Origin: Alistipes sp. | GTDB taxonomy: Bacteria; Bacteroidota; Bacteroidia; Bacteroidales; Rikenellaceae | Direction: 5' to 3' | Length of the DNA stretch: 57,181 nucleotides | Assembly (NCBI GenBank): GCA_017532885.1 | Contig: JAFXIS010000063.1 | Location: 1 to 57,181, forward strand | Part shown: piece by piece, positions 23,447-32,159 of the stretch | Layout: each line of letters opens with the position of its first letter | Position numbering within the stretch: the stretch's first letter is position 1 | Notes under the pieces: model-generated | Seen by the model: the letters and a program-made list of their open reading frames with translations, nothing else | What the model was told of the DNA's origin: nothing | Database searches by the model: none | Program-made: the position numbers and the translations under genes

Positions 23447-23504
23447 CAAAGGTAGAAAATAATTGTTGAAATTGTTGTTGTATGCGAAAAAATCATTAAC
23501 TTTG
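23447..23504. promoter_or_regulatory. Back-to-back promoters for PnuC-type gene and secreted orphan
   Basis: On the minus strand TACCTTTG (plus-strand CAAAGGTA, 23447-23454) serves the transporter gene. On the plus strand TTG (23475-23477), 19 bases and TAACTTTG (23497-23504) serve the gene at 23538. Both match the Bacteroidetes -7 consensus; only the plus-strand one has a good -33 element. Confidence 0.5.
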
Positions 23505-23537
23505 ATAACTCAACAACTTTTTAATACAATTTATCTT

Positions 23538-24110
23538 ATGAAACGATTTCTTTTTGTAGCAGTATTTCTGCTATCTTCTTCGGGCTTATGGGCACAAAAC
23601 ATAGGCGAGTTTTTGGATTACAAAGGCATCAAGCAAGTGCCTCGTTGTGAAATTGTGAGCTCGGCTTTTGAAGCTCTTTTGCACTACTACATCGAATATG
23701 AACGCAGCCACTGCACCGAGTACTCCAAAGATTGGATCATCCTAATCAGCAATCGCGTGACGCGACAAGGAAAATATAGGGTCGGAATCTCTGTTTTGGA
23801 GTCGCATGTGCACGATAGCTACTTTGTTAACGAATTCTTGTCGGATAAATGCAGTCTGATGTATATGAAATATATGGGGCATAGGGTATATGTCCAGTCG
23901 GTTTTTTCGGACGAGATATTTGCCAAAACAGACAGGACAAAAAAGATAAAGTTCAAAGCTGTGATTCATGAATATGATGGCAAAAAACAGAGTGCTTATA
24001 TTTTATTCTACGATCCTTCGATGACAACGGTGGATTATGATTACAATCCTGACACAAAAGATTTTACCGAAATAGGCCGTTGGCGTGGTGAGGATATTTA
24101 CAAGAAATAA
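23538..24110 (+). CDS. Secreted protein of unknown function
   Basis: A 190-aa protein from ATG 23538, with a clear signal peptide (FLFVAVFLLSSSGLWAQ, cleavage near residue 20). The mature part is mixed alpha/beta with several aromatic-rich strands (YRVGISVLESHVHDSYFV, MKYMGHRVYVQSVFS) and ends with RWRGEDIYKK. I do not recognise a domain or motif. It stands alone with its own promoter and terminator, between convergent or divergent neighbours, and shows no obvious functional link. Confidence 0.75.
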   Translation: MKRFLFVAVFLLSSSGLWAQNIGEFLDYKGIKQVPRCEIVSSAFEALLHYYIEYERSHCTEYSKDWIILISNRVTRQGKYRVGISVLESHVHDSYFVNEFLSDKCSLMYMKYMGHRVYVQSVFSDEIFAKTDRTKKIKFKAVIHEYDGKKQSAYILFYDPSMTTVDYDYNPDTKDFTEIGRWRGEDIYKK

Positions 24111-24132
24111 TCGTTCTCTCTTGGAGCAAATA

Positions 24133-24162
24133 AAATGCCCGTCATTGGTTTGACGGGCATTT
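24133..24162. terminator. Bidirectional terminator
   Basis: AAATGCCCGTCA (24133-24144) pairs perfectly with TGACGGGCATTT (24151-24162), a 12-bp stem with a 6-base spacer between convergent genes. It is followed by CTTTG to the right and preceded by A-rich sequence to the left. Confidence 0.85.
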
Positions 24163-24182
24163 CTTTGTAATGTCGGGTGTGC

Positions 24183-25484
24183 TTACACGAAAATCAGCTG
24201 CATAATGATATATACGGGCAGCAATACGATAAGCGAGAAGCGGAACATATAACCAAAGAAGCTCGGCATCTTGACGCCTGCCTGCTCGGCGATAGCCTTA
24301 ACCATAAAGTTGGGGCCGTTACCAATGTATGTCATAGCACCAAACAATACCGAACCGAGGGCAATGGCACGCAGCAGAGCCTCCGAAATACCTGCCTCCA
24401 ACGCAATACCTGCCTCCTGTGGCAAGCCCTGTGCCACGGTGTGGAACGCAACGGCTGTGGGTGAGTTGTCGAGGAATGCCGACAGCGTACCCGAACTGTA
24501 AAAGAACTGCCACGGAGCTGTAAGACCGAGGTCGGCAGCGTGGGCGTTAAGGTAGATAAGTGCGGGCGTCATCGTGGCGAAGATACCGATAAACAATACG
24601 GCAACCTCGGTGATAGGCTCCCACGAAAATTTATTGTCCAAGCGCACCTTCTTGCGTGTTGTGATGAGCGAAAGAATGATAATGGCGCAGAGTACAATCT
24701 CTCGCAGGAACTTGATATAGACAGGTGCGTGATGGTCGCCCATCGCGGGGATATACGAGGGGTTGATAAAGGCCACAGCACCGATGATGCCGAGCAGCCA
24801 TATCATATTTACATAGCCTGACAACGATATGCCCGTATTCTCGCGTACATCGGCCATAATGGCCTCGGTAGCCTCCTTGCGGTAATATATAAAGCGGTCG
24901 AGCAGGTAGTAGAGAGTAAGCAGAACCACGCCCGTAAAAATCCACTCGGGCAAAAGACTCATAAACCAGAAGAAATCGGCCCCTCGCAGATACAAAAGGA
25001 ACAATGGGGGGTCACCCAACGGTGTGAGGATACCTCCGCAGTTGGCTACAAGGGCGATGAACATAAGAATCGTATGCACCTTATATTTGCGCTGCTGATT
25101 GACCTCCAATAGAAGACGAATCAAAAGCATTGCTGCGCCCGTAGTGCCGATAAACGACGCCAACAGAAAACCAATAGCCAAAAGGGCGGTGTTGGTTGAG
25201 GGGCGTGCCTGAATATCGCCGTGAATGTGGATACCTCCCGTAACGACAAATAGTGCGGTAAGGAGGATGATGAACGGCACATAATCGAACAGCATTTGAT
25301 GTTCGAGGTTGTGGCCTAAACCATTGGCTACGAGCCAAATACCCGTAGGAATACCAAGTCCGAGGGCGATGTAAAGTTTGTGAAGGTTGCTCTCCCACCA
25401 CTTCTCTGCAACGATGGGCAGCACAGCGATGCTTGCCAACATCAACGCAAAGGGGATAAGAGCCCAAAGTTCTACTTGTTGCAT
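24183..25484 (-). CDS. Sodium:proton antiporter, NhaD type
   Basis: A 433-aa inner-membrane protein with about 12 helices of the ion-transporter (IT) superfamily. The first ATG that keeps helix 1 is 25484 (MQQVELWALIPFALMLASI). Motifs are NCGGILTPLGDPPLFLLYL in the first half and FLDNSPTAVAFHTVAQG in the second; the DNSPT motif is typical of NhaD-type Na+/H+ antiporters rather than citrate carriers. It would export sodium in exchange for protons. It appears monocistronic and shares a terminator with the secreted orphan. Confidence 0.88.
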   Translation of the reverse strand: MQQVELWALIPFALMLASIAVLPIVAEKWWESNLHKLYIALGLGIPTGIWLVANGLGHNLEHQMLFDYVPFIILLTALFVVTGGIHIHGDIQARPSTNTALLAIGFLLASFIGTTGAAMLLIRLLLEVNQQRKYKVHTILMFIALVANCGGILTPLGDPPLFLLYLRGADFFWFMSLLPEWIFTGVVLLTLYYLLDRFIYYRKEATEAIMADVRENTGISLSGYVNMIWLLGIIGAVAFINPSYIPAMGDHHAPVYIKFLREIVLCAIIILSLITTRKKVRLDNKFSWEPITEVAVLFIGIFATMTPALIYLNAHAADLGLTAPWQFFYSSGTLSAFLDNSPTAVAFHTVAQGLPQEAGIALEAGISEALLRAIALGSVLFGAMTYIGNGPNFMVKAIAEQAGVKMPSFFGYMFRFSLIVLLPVYIIMQLIFV

Positions 25485-25797
25485 AATTTTTATTGTCTGT
25501 TTGAAATTTGGTGCGAAAATAGTACAAAAAAGTGATATAAAGAAATAATTTCGCCAATAACCACCCTCTTCTGATACTGCGAAGGGTGAGTTTTGCGTTA
25601 AGGGTATGTGAAATGCTAATTCGCACAAATTAGGCAAGTTATCAACAATCTACCGACATTGTTATGCGGAGTGGCATTTTTTTCGTACATTTGCAATCGT
25701 GAAATAGTGCGACAATGCGAAGGGATGGCACCTGGCTTTGTTGGTAGCGGTGCGTTGTTTGGCATATGTCGCATATTTCGGAAGTAAAATATAGACT
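25485..25797. promoter_or_regulatory. Divergent regulatory region nhaD-type gene / lon
   Basis: A 313-bp gene-free stretch between divergent genes. On the plus strand TACATTTG (25686-25693) matches the -7 consensus, with a TTG at 25659-25661 about 24 bases upstream (longer than ideal), giving a ~100-base leader for lon. No CIRCE, heat-shock operator or riboswitch is recognisable. Nothing else stands out. Confidence 0.4.
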
Positions 25798-28218
25798 ATG
25801 AGTAAGAAAAAAAATATTGATTTATCGGAGTTGGATGCTATGCCCGAGATTTTTGATGGCAAGCATCAGGTTGTACCTATCATCACCGGTGGCGACGATG
25901 TTATCGAGGAGGTTAATTTACCTGAGTCGTTGCCTATCCTTTCGTTGCGTAGCTCGGTGCTTTTTCCCGGCGCTATTACGCCTATTACGGTAGGTCGTGA
26001 GAAGAGTATAAAGTTGGTGCGCGATGTCAATGCGCAGGGTGGTTTGCTGGGTGCTGTGTTGCAGCGCGAAACAGAGGTTGAAATACCTACACCCGACGAT
26101 ATGTATAAAATCGGCACAGCGGCGCGTATTATCAAGATTTTGGAGATGCCCAACGGTAACCTGACCGTTATTTTGAGCGGTTTGGAGAAGATTGAGGTGG
26201 GCGAATATTTGCAGTCGGAGCCCTATTTGAAGGCTGTAGTGCGCACGATTCGCGACTCGCAACCCGACGACAATAATGTGGAGTTTCAGGCTTTGGTGGA
26301 TTCGGTGCGCGAGGTGTCGCTCAATATAATCAACATCTCGTCGTCGATGCCTAAGGAGGCGGTATTTGCGTTGAAGAATATCGACTCGCCACGCGGTTTG
26401 ATAAATTTCGTCTGCACGAATATGGACTTCTCGGATGAGGACCGCCAGGCTTTGTTGGAGGCTCCGGGATTGTTGGCTCGTGCCCGCAAGTTGTTGGAGA
26501 TTTTAGTGCGTGAGCAGCAGATGGCGGAGCTGAAAAACGAGATTCAGGAGAAGGTTAAGCGCGAAATCGACAAGCAGCAGCGCGACTACTATTTGCAGCA
26601 GCAGATGCGCACCATTCAGGATGAGTTGGGCGATACTGCCGATGCCGAGATAGAGCAGATGCGCGAGGCGGCAAAGAAGAAGAATTGGTCGAAGGAGGTG
26701 GGTGAGATTTTCGAGAAGGAACTCTCGAAGGTTGAGCGATTGAATCCCGCTGTTGCCGAGTACTCGGTTCAGATGACCTATCTGCAACTTATGTTGGAGT
26801 TGCCGTGGAACGATGTGACGAAGGATAACCTCGATTTGGAGTGCGCACGCAAGCAGTTGGATGACGACCACTTCGGTCTGGAGGAGGTTAAGGACCGTAT
26901 TTTGGAGCATTTGGCGGTAATCAAACTGAAAGGTGATTTGAAGTCGCCTATCTTGTGCCTGTATGGCCCTCCGGGAGTAGGTAAGACCTCACTTGGTCGC
27001 TCTGTTGCCGAGGCTTTGGGGCGTAAGTTCGGCCGTATCTCGTTGGGTGGTTTGCACGATGAGTCGGAGATTCGCGGTCACCGCCGCACATATATCGGAG
27101 CTATGCCGGGCCGTATAATTCAGACTATCAAGCGCTGCGGCTCATCAAATCCGGTGATTATCCTTGATGAGGTTGATAAGATTACCGTGAGCAATCATGG
27201 CGACCCGTCGTCGGCTCTGTTGGAGGTGCTGGACCCCGAACAGAATACCACTTTCCACGATAACTACCTCGATACGGAGTACGACCTGTCGAAGGTGTTG
27301 TTCATTGCTACGGCAAACGATATCGGCGCTATAAATCCGGCGTTGCGTGACCGTATGGAGATGATTAATATCCCCGGATATATCCTTGAGGATAAGATAC
27401 ATATCGCCTCAGAGCATTTGGTTAAGAAACAGTGTGAGGCTCACGGACTGAAGGAGAGCGATATGATTCTCTCGGCGGAGATTTTAGAGAAAATAATCGC
27501 GGACTATACTCGCGAGTCGGGTGTCCGCTCATTGGATAAGCAGATAGCCAAACTCTCGCGTGCGAGGGCTAAGCAGATAGCTTTCGATGAGGCGTTTGCT
27601 CCCGAACTCTCGGCTCAGGATATTGAGAAGATTTTGGGTAAGGCGAAGTTCCGTAACGATGAGTACGAAATCGCCGGTATGGTGGGCGTTGTTACGGGCT
27701 TGGCTTGGACTGCGGTAGGTGGCGACATCCTATATATCGAGTCGGTTTTGACGCCGGGTAAGGGTGCGCTTAATTTGACGGGTAACTTAGGCGATGTGAT
27801 GAAGGAGTCGGCAACGATTGCTTACGAGTGGGTGCAGGCGCATCACGAGGAGTTGGGTATTGCTGCCGAAGTGTTTGAGAAGAAGAATCTTAACATCCAT
27901 GTTCCCGAGGGCGCTGTTCCAAAGGATGGCCCTTCGGCGGGTATTACCATGGTGACCTCGATTGTTTCGACCTTCACAGGCCGCGAGGTTAAGGAGCGAA
28001 TCGCCATGACGGGAGAGATGACCTTGCGTGGCAGGGTAGCACCTGTGGGTGGCATCAAGGAGAAGATTTTGGCTGCCAAGCGTGCCGGAATAAAGGAGCT
28101 TATTCTCTGTGAGGATAACCGCAAGGATGTTGAGGAGATTAAGGCGGAGTATTTGGAAGGTCTCTCGTTCCACTATGTCAAGATGATTGACCAGGTATTA
28201 GAGCTGGCGCTGAAATAG
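25798..28218 (+). CDS. lon: ATP-dependent protease Lon (endopeptidase La)
   Basis: An 806-aa cytoplasmic AAA+ protease that degrades misfolded and regulatory proteins. In order: LON substrate-binding domain (about 45-250, [19 protein letters not shown]), a coiled-coil linker ([21 protein letters not shown] region), the AAA+ module with Walker A GPPGVGKT (390-397) and IILDEVDKI, then the serine protease domain with Ser713 in [11 protein letters not shown] and the catalytic Lys in GGIKEK about 40 residues later. Complete. A 36-base gap separates it from kdsA, so kdsA and the downstream genes may be partly co-transcribed. Confidence 0.97.
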   Translation: MSKKKNIDLSELDAMPEIFDGKHQVVPIITGGDDVIEEVNLPESLPILSLRSSVLFPGAITPITVGREKSIKLVRDVNAQGGLLGAVLQRETEVEIPTPDDMYKIGTAARIIKILEMPNGNLTVILSGLEKIEVGEYLQSEPYLKAVVRTIRDSQPDDNNVEFQALVDSVREVSLNIINISSSMPKEAVFALKNIDSPRGLINFVCTNMDFSDEDRQALLEAPGLLARARKLLEILVREQQMAELKNEIQEKVKREIDKQQRDYYLQQQMRTIQDELGDTADAEIEQMREAAKKKNWSKEVGEIFEKELSKVERLNPAVAEYSVQMTYLQLMLELPWNDVTKDNLDLECARKQLDDDHFGLEEVKDRILEHLAVIKLKGDLKSPILCLYGPPGVGKTSLGRSVAEALGRKFGRISLGGLHDESEIRGHRRTYIGAMPGRIIQTIKRCGSSNPVIILDEVDKITVSNHGDPSSALLEVLDPEQNTTFHDNYLDTEYDLSKVLFIATANDIGAINPALRDRMEMINIPGYILEDKIHIASEHLVKKQCEAHGLKESDMILSAEILEKIIADYTRESGVRSLDKQIAKLSRARAKQIAFDEAFAPELSAQDIEKILGKAKFRNDEYEIAGMVGVVTGLAWTAVGGDILYIESVLTPGKGALNLTGNLGDVMKESATIAYEWVQAHHEELGIAAEVFEKKNLNIHVPEGAVPKDGPSAGITMVTSIVSTFTGREVKERIAMTGEMTLRGRVAPVGGIKEKILAAKRAGIKELILCEDNRKDVEEIKAEYLEGLSFHYVKMIDQVLELALK

Positions 28219-28254
28219 TTTGGCGTTTAGATAATAGAAGAAAACTTGCTTGAT

Positions 28255-29004
28255 ATGAAACGATTTATTGCAGGGCCCTGCGTTATTGAGTCGGCAGAGT
28301 TGCTGGATGCGGTTGCGGCGAAGTTGGCCGAGATAAATGCCCGCTATGGTGTGGATATAATCTTTAAGTCATCGTTCGACAAGGCTAATCGCACCTCGCT
28401 CTCGTCGTATCGCGGCGTAGGCTTGGATAAGGGCTTGCAGATGCTCGCGGATGTGAAGTCGAAGTGGGGGCTGAAGCTCTGCACCGACATTCATGAGGCT
28501 TTTCAGGCAGCACCTGTGGGCGAAGTTGTCGATCTAGTGCAGATTCCCGCTTTTCTGTGTCGTCAGACCGATTTGATTGTCGCGGCGGCAAAGACGGGTA
28601 AAGTTGTCAATATCAAGAAGGCGCAGTTCCTCTCGGGTGAGGATATGCGTTACCCCTATGATAAGGCCCTTAGGTCGGGTGCCGAAGAGGTGTGGCTCAC
28701 CGAGCGCGGAAATATGTTCGGCTACAATAATTTGGTGGTCGATTTCCGCAATATCTCGGATATGCGAAAAATTGCACCTACGGTCGTGATGGATTGCACC
28801 CATAGCGTACAGCGCCCCGGAGGTAGCAACGGTACTACGGGCGGCAATCGCGAATTTGTCCCGGCTATGGCTCAGGCAGCGAAAGCTTTTGGTGCTAACG
28901 GATTCTTCTTCGAGGTACATCCCACGCCCGACGAGGCGTTGAGCGACGGAGCCAATATGCTCTATCTGTCGGAGCTGGAGGGGGTAATAAAGAGTTTGCT
29001 GTAA
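28255..29004 (+). CDS. kdsA: 3-deoxy-8-phosphooctulonate synthase (KDO-8-P synthase)
   Basis: A 249-aa TIM-barrel enzyme that condenses phosphoenolpyruvate and arabinose-5-phosphate to KDO-8-phosphate for lipid A core synthesis. ATG 28255 gives MKRFIAGPCVIESAELL; an in-frame TTG 9 bases earlier is not preferred. Motifs are KSSFDKANRTS, GLKLCTDIHE, VQIPAFLCRQTDL, NIKKAQF, and VMDCTHSVQRPGG, all typical of KdsA. It is slightly shorter than E. coli KdsA at the N-terminus, as in other Bacteroidetes. The next gene encodes the enzyme supplying arabinose-5-phosphate. Confidence 0.96.
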   Translation: MKRFIAGPCVIESAELLDAVAAKLAEINARYGVDIIFKSSFDKANRTSLSSYRGVGLDKGLQMLADVKSKWGLKLCTDIHEAFQAAPVGEVVDLVQIPAFLCRQTDLIVAAAKTGKVVNIKKAQFLSGEDMRYPYDKALRSGAEEVWLTERGNMFGYNNLVVDFRNISDMRKIAPTVVMDCTHSVQRPGGSNGTTGGNREFVPAMAQAAKAFGANGFFFEVHPTPDEALSDGANMLYLSELEGVIKSLL

Positions 29005-29050
29005 AGATGTTATCAAGCTACTGTAAAAGGAAGAAACTATAAAACTTAAT

Positions 29051-30016
29051 ATGAGCGCATTAACTTCTCAAGATATACTATCGCTGGCTCGTCACACATT
29101 CGAGGTTGAGGCCGAGGCGTTGAACCGCATGGCGGAGAGCGTGAACGAAGATTTCGTCATAGCCGTAGAGCGTATGCTCGCTTGCCGAGGTAAGGTTGTG
29201 GTTACAGGTATGGGTAAGTCGGGCCTTGTGGGGCGTAAGATTGCTGCCACGCTGGCAAGCACCGGAACACCGAGCTTCTATATGCATCCGAGTGAGGCAT
29301 TTCATGGCGACTTGGGTATGATTTCCGAGGAGGATATTGTGCTGGCGCTCTCGTATTCGGGCGAAACCGACGAGGTGCTGAAGATTATACCATTTATACA
29401 TTCAAATCGCAATCTGCTTATCTCATTGACGGGCAATGAGGAGTCGTCGCTTGCGAAAAATTCGGATATTCACCTCTCGGTAAAAGTCGAGGAGGAGGCT
29501 TGCGTGTTGAGGCTTGCTCCGACAACCTCCACTACGGCACAAATCGCTATGGGTGATGCTTTGGCTGTGGCGCTGATGAAGGCGAGGGAGTTTTCGTCGC
29601 TCGATTTTGCACGCCTACATCCCGGAGGCTCGCTTGGCCGTAGGTTGCTGCTGCGAGTTAAGGATGTTATGCGTACGCGCAATATGCCTGTGATTGAGGC
29701 GGAGTGTGGTGTTTCGGAGATGATACACCAAATAAATAAAGGTGGCGTAGGTCTTGTTGTGATTCAGGACAAGGAGCGCATTCGTGGCGTCGTGACCGAT
29801 GGCGATGTGCGCCGAGCGATGGATAGCCGTCAGGAGGAGTTCTTCTCGCTTCGGGCGATTGATATGGCGTCGCTTAATCCTAAAGTCATTTCTGCTGATG
29901 CCAAGTTGATTGACGCCGAGAAGATGATGACATCGTGCAAGGTAAATGCTCTGCTTGTTGCGGATGACGAGGGCCACTTGGAGGGTATAATTCATATTTA
30001 TGATATAAAACTTTAG
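29051..30016 (+). CDS. Arabinose-5-phosphate isomerase (KdsD/KpsF/GutQ family)
   Basis: A 321-aa protein with an N-terminal SIS sugar-isomerase domain (about 30-200: VVTGMGKSGLVGRKIAATLA, LALSYSGETDEVLKI, RLAPTTSTTAQIAMGDALA) and two C-terminal CBS repeats (about 205-320: MRTRNMPVIEAECGV, GVVTDGDVRRAMD). It interconverts ribulose-5-phosphate and arabinose-5-phosphate, the substrate of KdsA. Clustering with kdsA supports the KDO role (KdsD) over capsule or glucitol paralogues. Confidence 0.94.
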   Translation: MSALTSQDILSLARHTFEVEAEALNRMAESVNEDFVIAVERMLACRGKVVVTGMGKSGLVGRKIAATLASTGTPSFYMHPSEAFHGDLGMISEEDIVLALSYSGETDEVLKIIPFIHSNRNLLISLTGNEESSLAKNSDIHLSVKVEEEACVLRLAPTTSTTAQIAMGDALAVALMKAREFSSLDFARLHPGGSLGRRLLLRVKDVMRTRNMPVIEAECGVSEMIHQINKGGVGLVVIQDKERIRGVVTDGDVRRAMDSRQEEFFSLRAIDMASLNPKVISADAKLIDAEKMMTSCKVNALLVADDEGHLEGIIHIYDIKL

Positions 30017-30021
30017 CGCCT

Positions 30022-30255
30022 ATGTGGAGTAAGATTTTATCGCCGCTCAAAATCCGCGTCGAGATAACTATTTTGCTGATATGCTTTGCCGTATCGTTTA
30101 TATATAGCTTGTCGTTTATTGCAAAGTACGCCGCACCGTGGCAGGAGATTTTCACCTCGCTCGGAAGCGTTGTGGTTGAGTCGCTGCTGATTTATGGACT
30201 TATATTGCTGCTGCGCATCGCGTGGCGCATAATGAGCCATTTGAGGCATAAGTAA
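30022..30255 (+). CDS. Small membrane protein of unknown function
   Basis: A 77-aa protein starting at ATG 30022, 5 bases after the isomerase stop, so it is read as part of the operon. Two hydrophobic segments are evident, about 16-36 (ITILLICFAVSFIYSLSFIA) and 50-68 (VVVESLLIYGLILLLRIAW), with basic termini (MSHLRHK). No family is recognised. The tight spacing and hydrophobic pattern support a real gene. Confidence 0.65.
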   Translation: MWSKILSPLKIRVEITILLICFAVSFIYSLSFIAKYAAPWQEIFTSLGSVVVESLLIYGLILLLRIAWRIMSHLRHK

Positions 30256-30281
30256 GATTTCGAAAAATAATCCTTCTGACA

Positions 30282-32135
30282 ATGTATAGTTCCCTGCAAG
30301 ATTATATCGATGAATTGGAGCGCGAAGGTGAGTTGGTGCGCATCAAGACGCGTGTCGATACCCGCTTTGAGATTGCCGAGATAACAGACCGTATGGCGAA
30401 GAGCGAGGGCGGAGGAAAAGCCCTGCTGTTTGAAAATACGGGTACGGAATTCCCCGTCGTGACGAATATGATGGGCTCGAAACGCAGGATGGCTATGGCT
30501 TTGGGCGTGAATAGCTTGGAGGAGATAGGCGACATAATCTCTGCGCTGCTTGGCGATGCTCTTTCGCCAAAAGCTACGCTGTGGGAGAAGATGAAGATGC
30601 TGCCACTTCTGGCCGATGTGGCGAAGTGGTTTCCGCAGAGTGTTTCGGGGCGTGGCGAGTGTCAGCAGGTGGTGTGGCAGGGCGAGGATGCCGATTTGGA
30701 GCGTCTGCCGCTGCTCACATCGTGGGAGTCGGATGGCGGAGCGTTCGTTACGCTGCCTATGGTCAATACTTTAGACCCCGATACGGGTGTGCGTAATGTG
30801 GGAATGTACCGCATGCAGCGTTTCGATGGGCATACAACGGGTATGCATTGGCATGTGCATAAAACCGGAGCACGCCATTATGACGGCTATAAGCGACAGG
30901 GAAGGCGTATGCCGGTGGTGGTTACATTGGGTGGCGACCCCGCATATACTTTTGCCGCTACAGCTCCTATGCCCGACAATATGGACGAATATCTGTTGGC
31001 GGGATTCCTGCGCCGTAAGCCTGTCAGGTTGGTTAAGGCTCTGACTTGCGATATACGTATTCCATCGGATTGCGACTTTGTAATTGAGGGATATGTAGAC
31101 CCTGCTGAAGATAAGGTCTTGGAGGGCGATTTTGGCGACCATACGGGCTTTTATTCGTTGAAGGATTACTATCCAAAATTCCATATAACCTGCATTACAC
31201 ATCGCCGTAATGCGATTTATCCCGCTACGGTCGTGGGTGTACCTCCGCAGGAGGATGCCTATATCTCGGAGGCTACCGAGAAGATTTTCTTGGCGCCGAT
31301 TCGCTTGGCGGTGCAGCCTGAAGTGCGGGATTTGTTTATGCCCGTTGAGGGTACATCGCATAATATTGCTGCGGTGAGTATTGAACAGCGCTATCTGGGT
31401 CAGGCCCAGAAAGTTGCGCAGTCGCTGTGGGGTGCAGGACAGATGATGTTCAATAAATATCTGTTGGTGGCTTCGGCCAATGAAAATATCCGCTCGTATA
31501 AGACATTGGGTCGCCTGTTGCGCCGTATAGATACAAAGCGCGATATTGTGCGTGCTGAGGGTATTTTTGATGTTTTGGACCACGCTACGGCTACTTGTGG
31601 CTATGGTGGTAAGTTGGCATTTGACTTGACAAATGTTCGCTCGGAAGAGCATGTAGAACCTATTGCGGAGCCTTGCGGAGTTGAACCTGCGGGTGGTGTG
31701 CAGCTCTTTATGACGCAGTTTGTCGAGGAGTATGGTTTGTTGGTGCTGTTCGCGGCGAAGGAACGCCCCGTAGAGGTCGATGTTGAGGAGTATTTGCGTC
31801 ATAATAATATTGTCGGCATGAAGTATGTCGCACTGTTTGACAATGCTGCGGCAGGGACGATGCGTCCGAGTGATTTGTTGTGGTTGGCGGCGGCAAATAC
31901 CGACCCTCGCAGGGATGTTGTCTTGTTGTCGGGTGGGGAACTTCTGTTCGATGCGCGTAGCAAGCAACCCGGAGTGGAGGGTAACCCGAAGCGCTTTCCG
32001 AATGTGGTGATGTCGTCTGTCGATACGATTCATATGGTGGATGAGCGCTGGGCAGAGTATGGCTTGGGAGAAAAGATAGAATCTCCCTCGCGTCGTTATC
32101 GAAAATTGTGGCTTTCGGCGAAGGCTGAGTGGTAA
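30282..32135 (+). CDS. UbiD-family decarboxylase (menaquinone-type)
   Basis: A 617-aa member of the UbiD family, which uses prenylated FMN to decarboxylate aromatic or alpha/beta-unsaturated acids. Motifs seen include MHWHVHKTGARHY and VTLGGDPAYTFAATAPMP in the central domain, EGDFGDHTGFYS with its conserved acid cluster (around 285), and the C-terminal NPKRFPNVVMSS. The long form resembles the menaquinone-biosynthesis decarboxylases of the futalosine branch in Bacteroidetes and actinobacteria. No ubiX or other menaquinone gene lies in this window, so the pathway is inferred. Confidence 0.85.
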   Translation: MYSSLQDYIDELEREGELVRIKTRVDTRFEIAEITDRMAKSEGGGKALLFENTGTEFPVVTNMMGSKRRMAMALGVNSLEEIGDIISALLGDALSPKATLWEKMKMLPLLADVAKWFPQSVSGRGECQQVVWQGEDADLERLPLLTSWESDGGAFVTLPMVNTLDPDTGVRNVGMYRMQRFDGHTTGMHWHVHKTGARHYDGYKRQGRRMPVVVTLGGDPAYTFAATAPMPDNMDEYLLAGFLRRKPVRLVKALTCDIRIPSDCDFVIEGYVDPAEDKVLEGDFGDHTGFYSLKDYYPKFHITCITHRRNAIYPATVVGVPPQEDAYISEATEKIFLAPIRLAVQPEVRDLFMPVEGTSHNIAAVSIEQRYLGQAQKVAQSLWGAGQMMFNKYLLVASANENIRSYKTLGRLLRRIDTKRDIVRAEGIFDVLDHATATCGYGGKLAFDLTNVRSEEHVEPIAEPCGVEPAGGVQLFMTQFVEEYGLLVLFAAKERPVEVDVEEYLRHNNIVGMKYVALFDNAAAGTMRPSDLLWLAAANTDPRRDVVLLSGGELLFDARSKQPGVEGNPKRFPNVVMSSVDTIHMVDERWAEYGLGEKIESPSRRYRKLWLSAKAEW

Positions 32136-32159
32136 ATCTCTAAAAAAAATAATTGTGTT

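Noticed and set aside
23424..23537. TPP riboswitch upstream of the thiamine pair
   Set aside because: No CUGAGA-type core or matching helices could be traced in the short leader; promoter elements fill the gap.
30771..32033. 420-residue minus-strand frame opposite the UbiD-type gene
   Set aside because: Long but antisense to a clearly recognised gene, with no domain-like motif.
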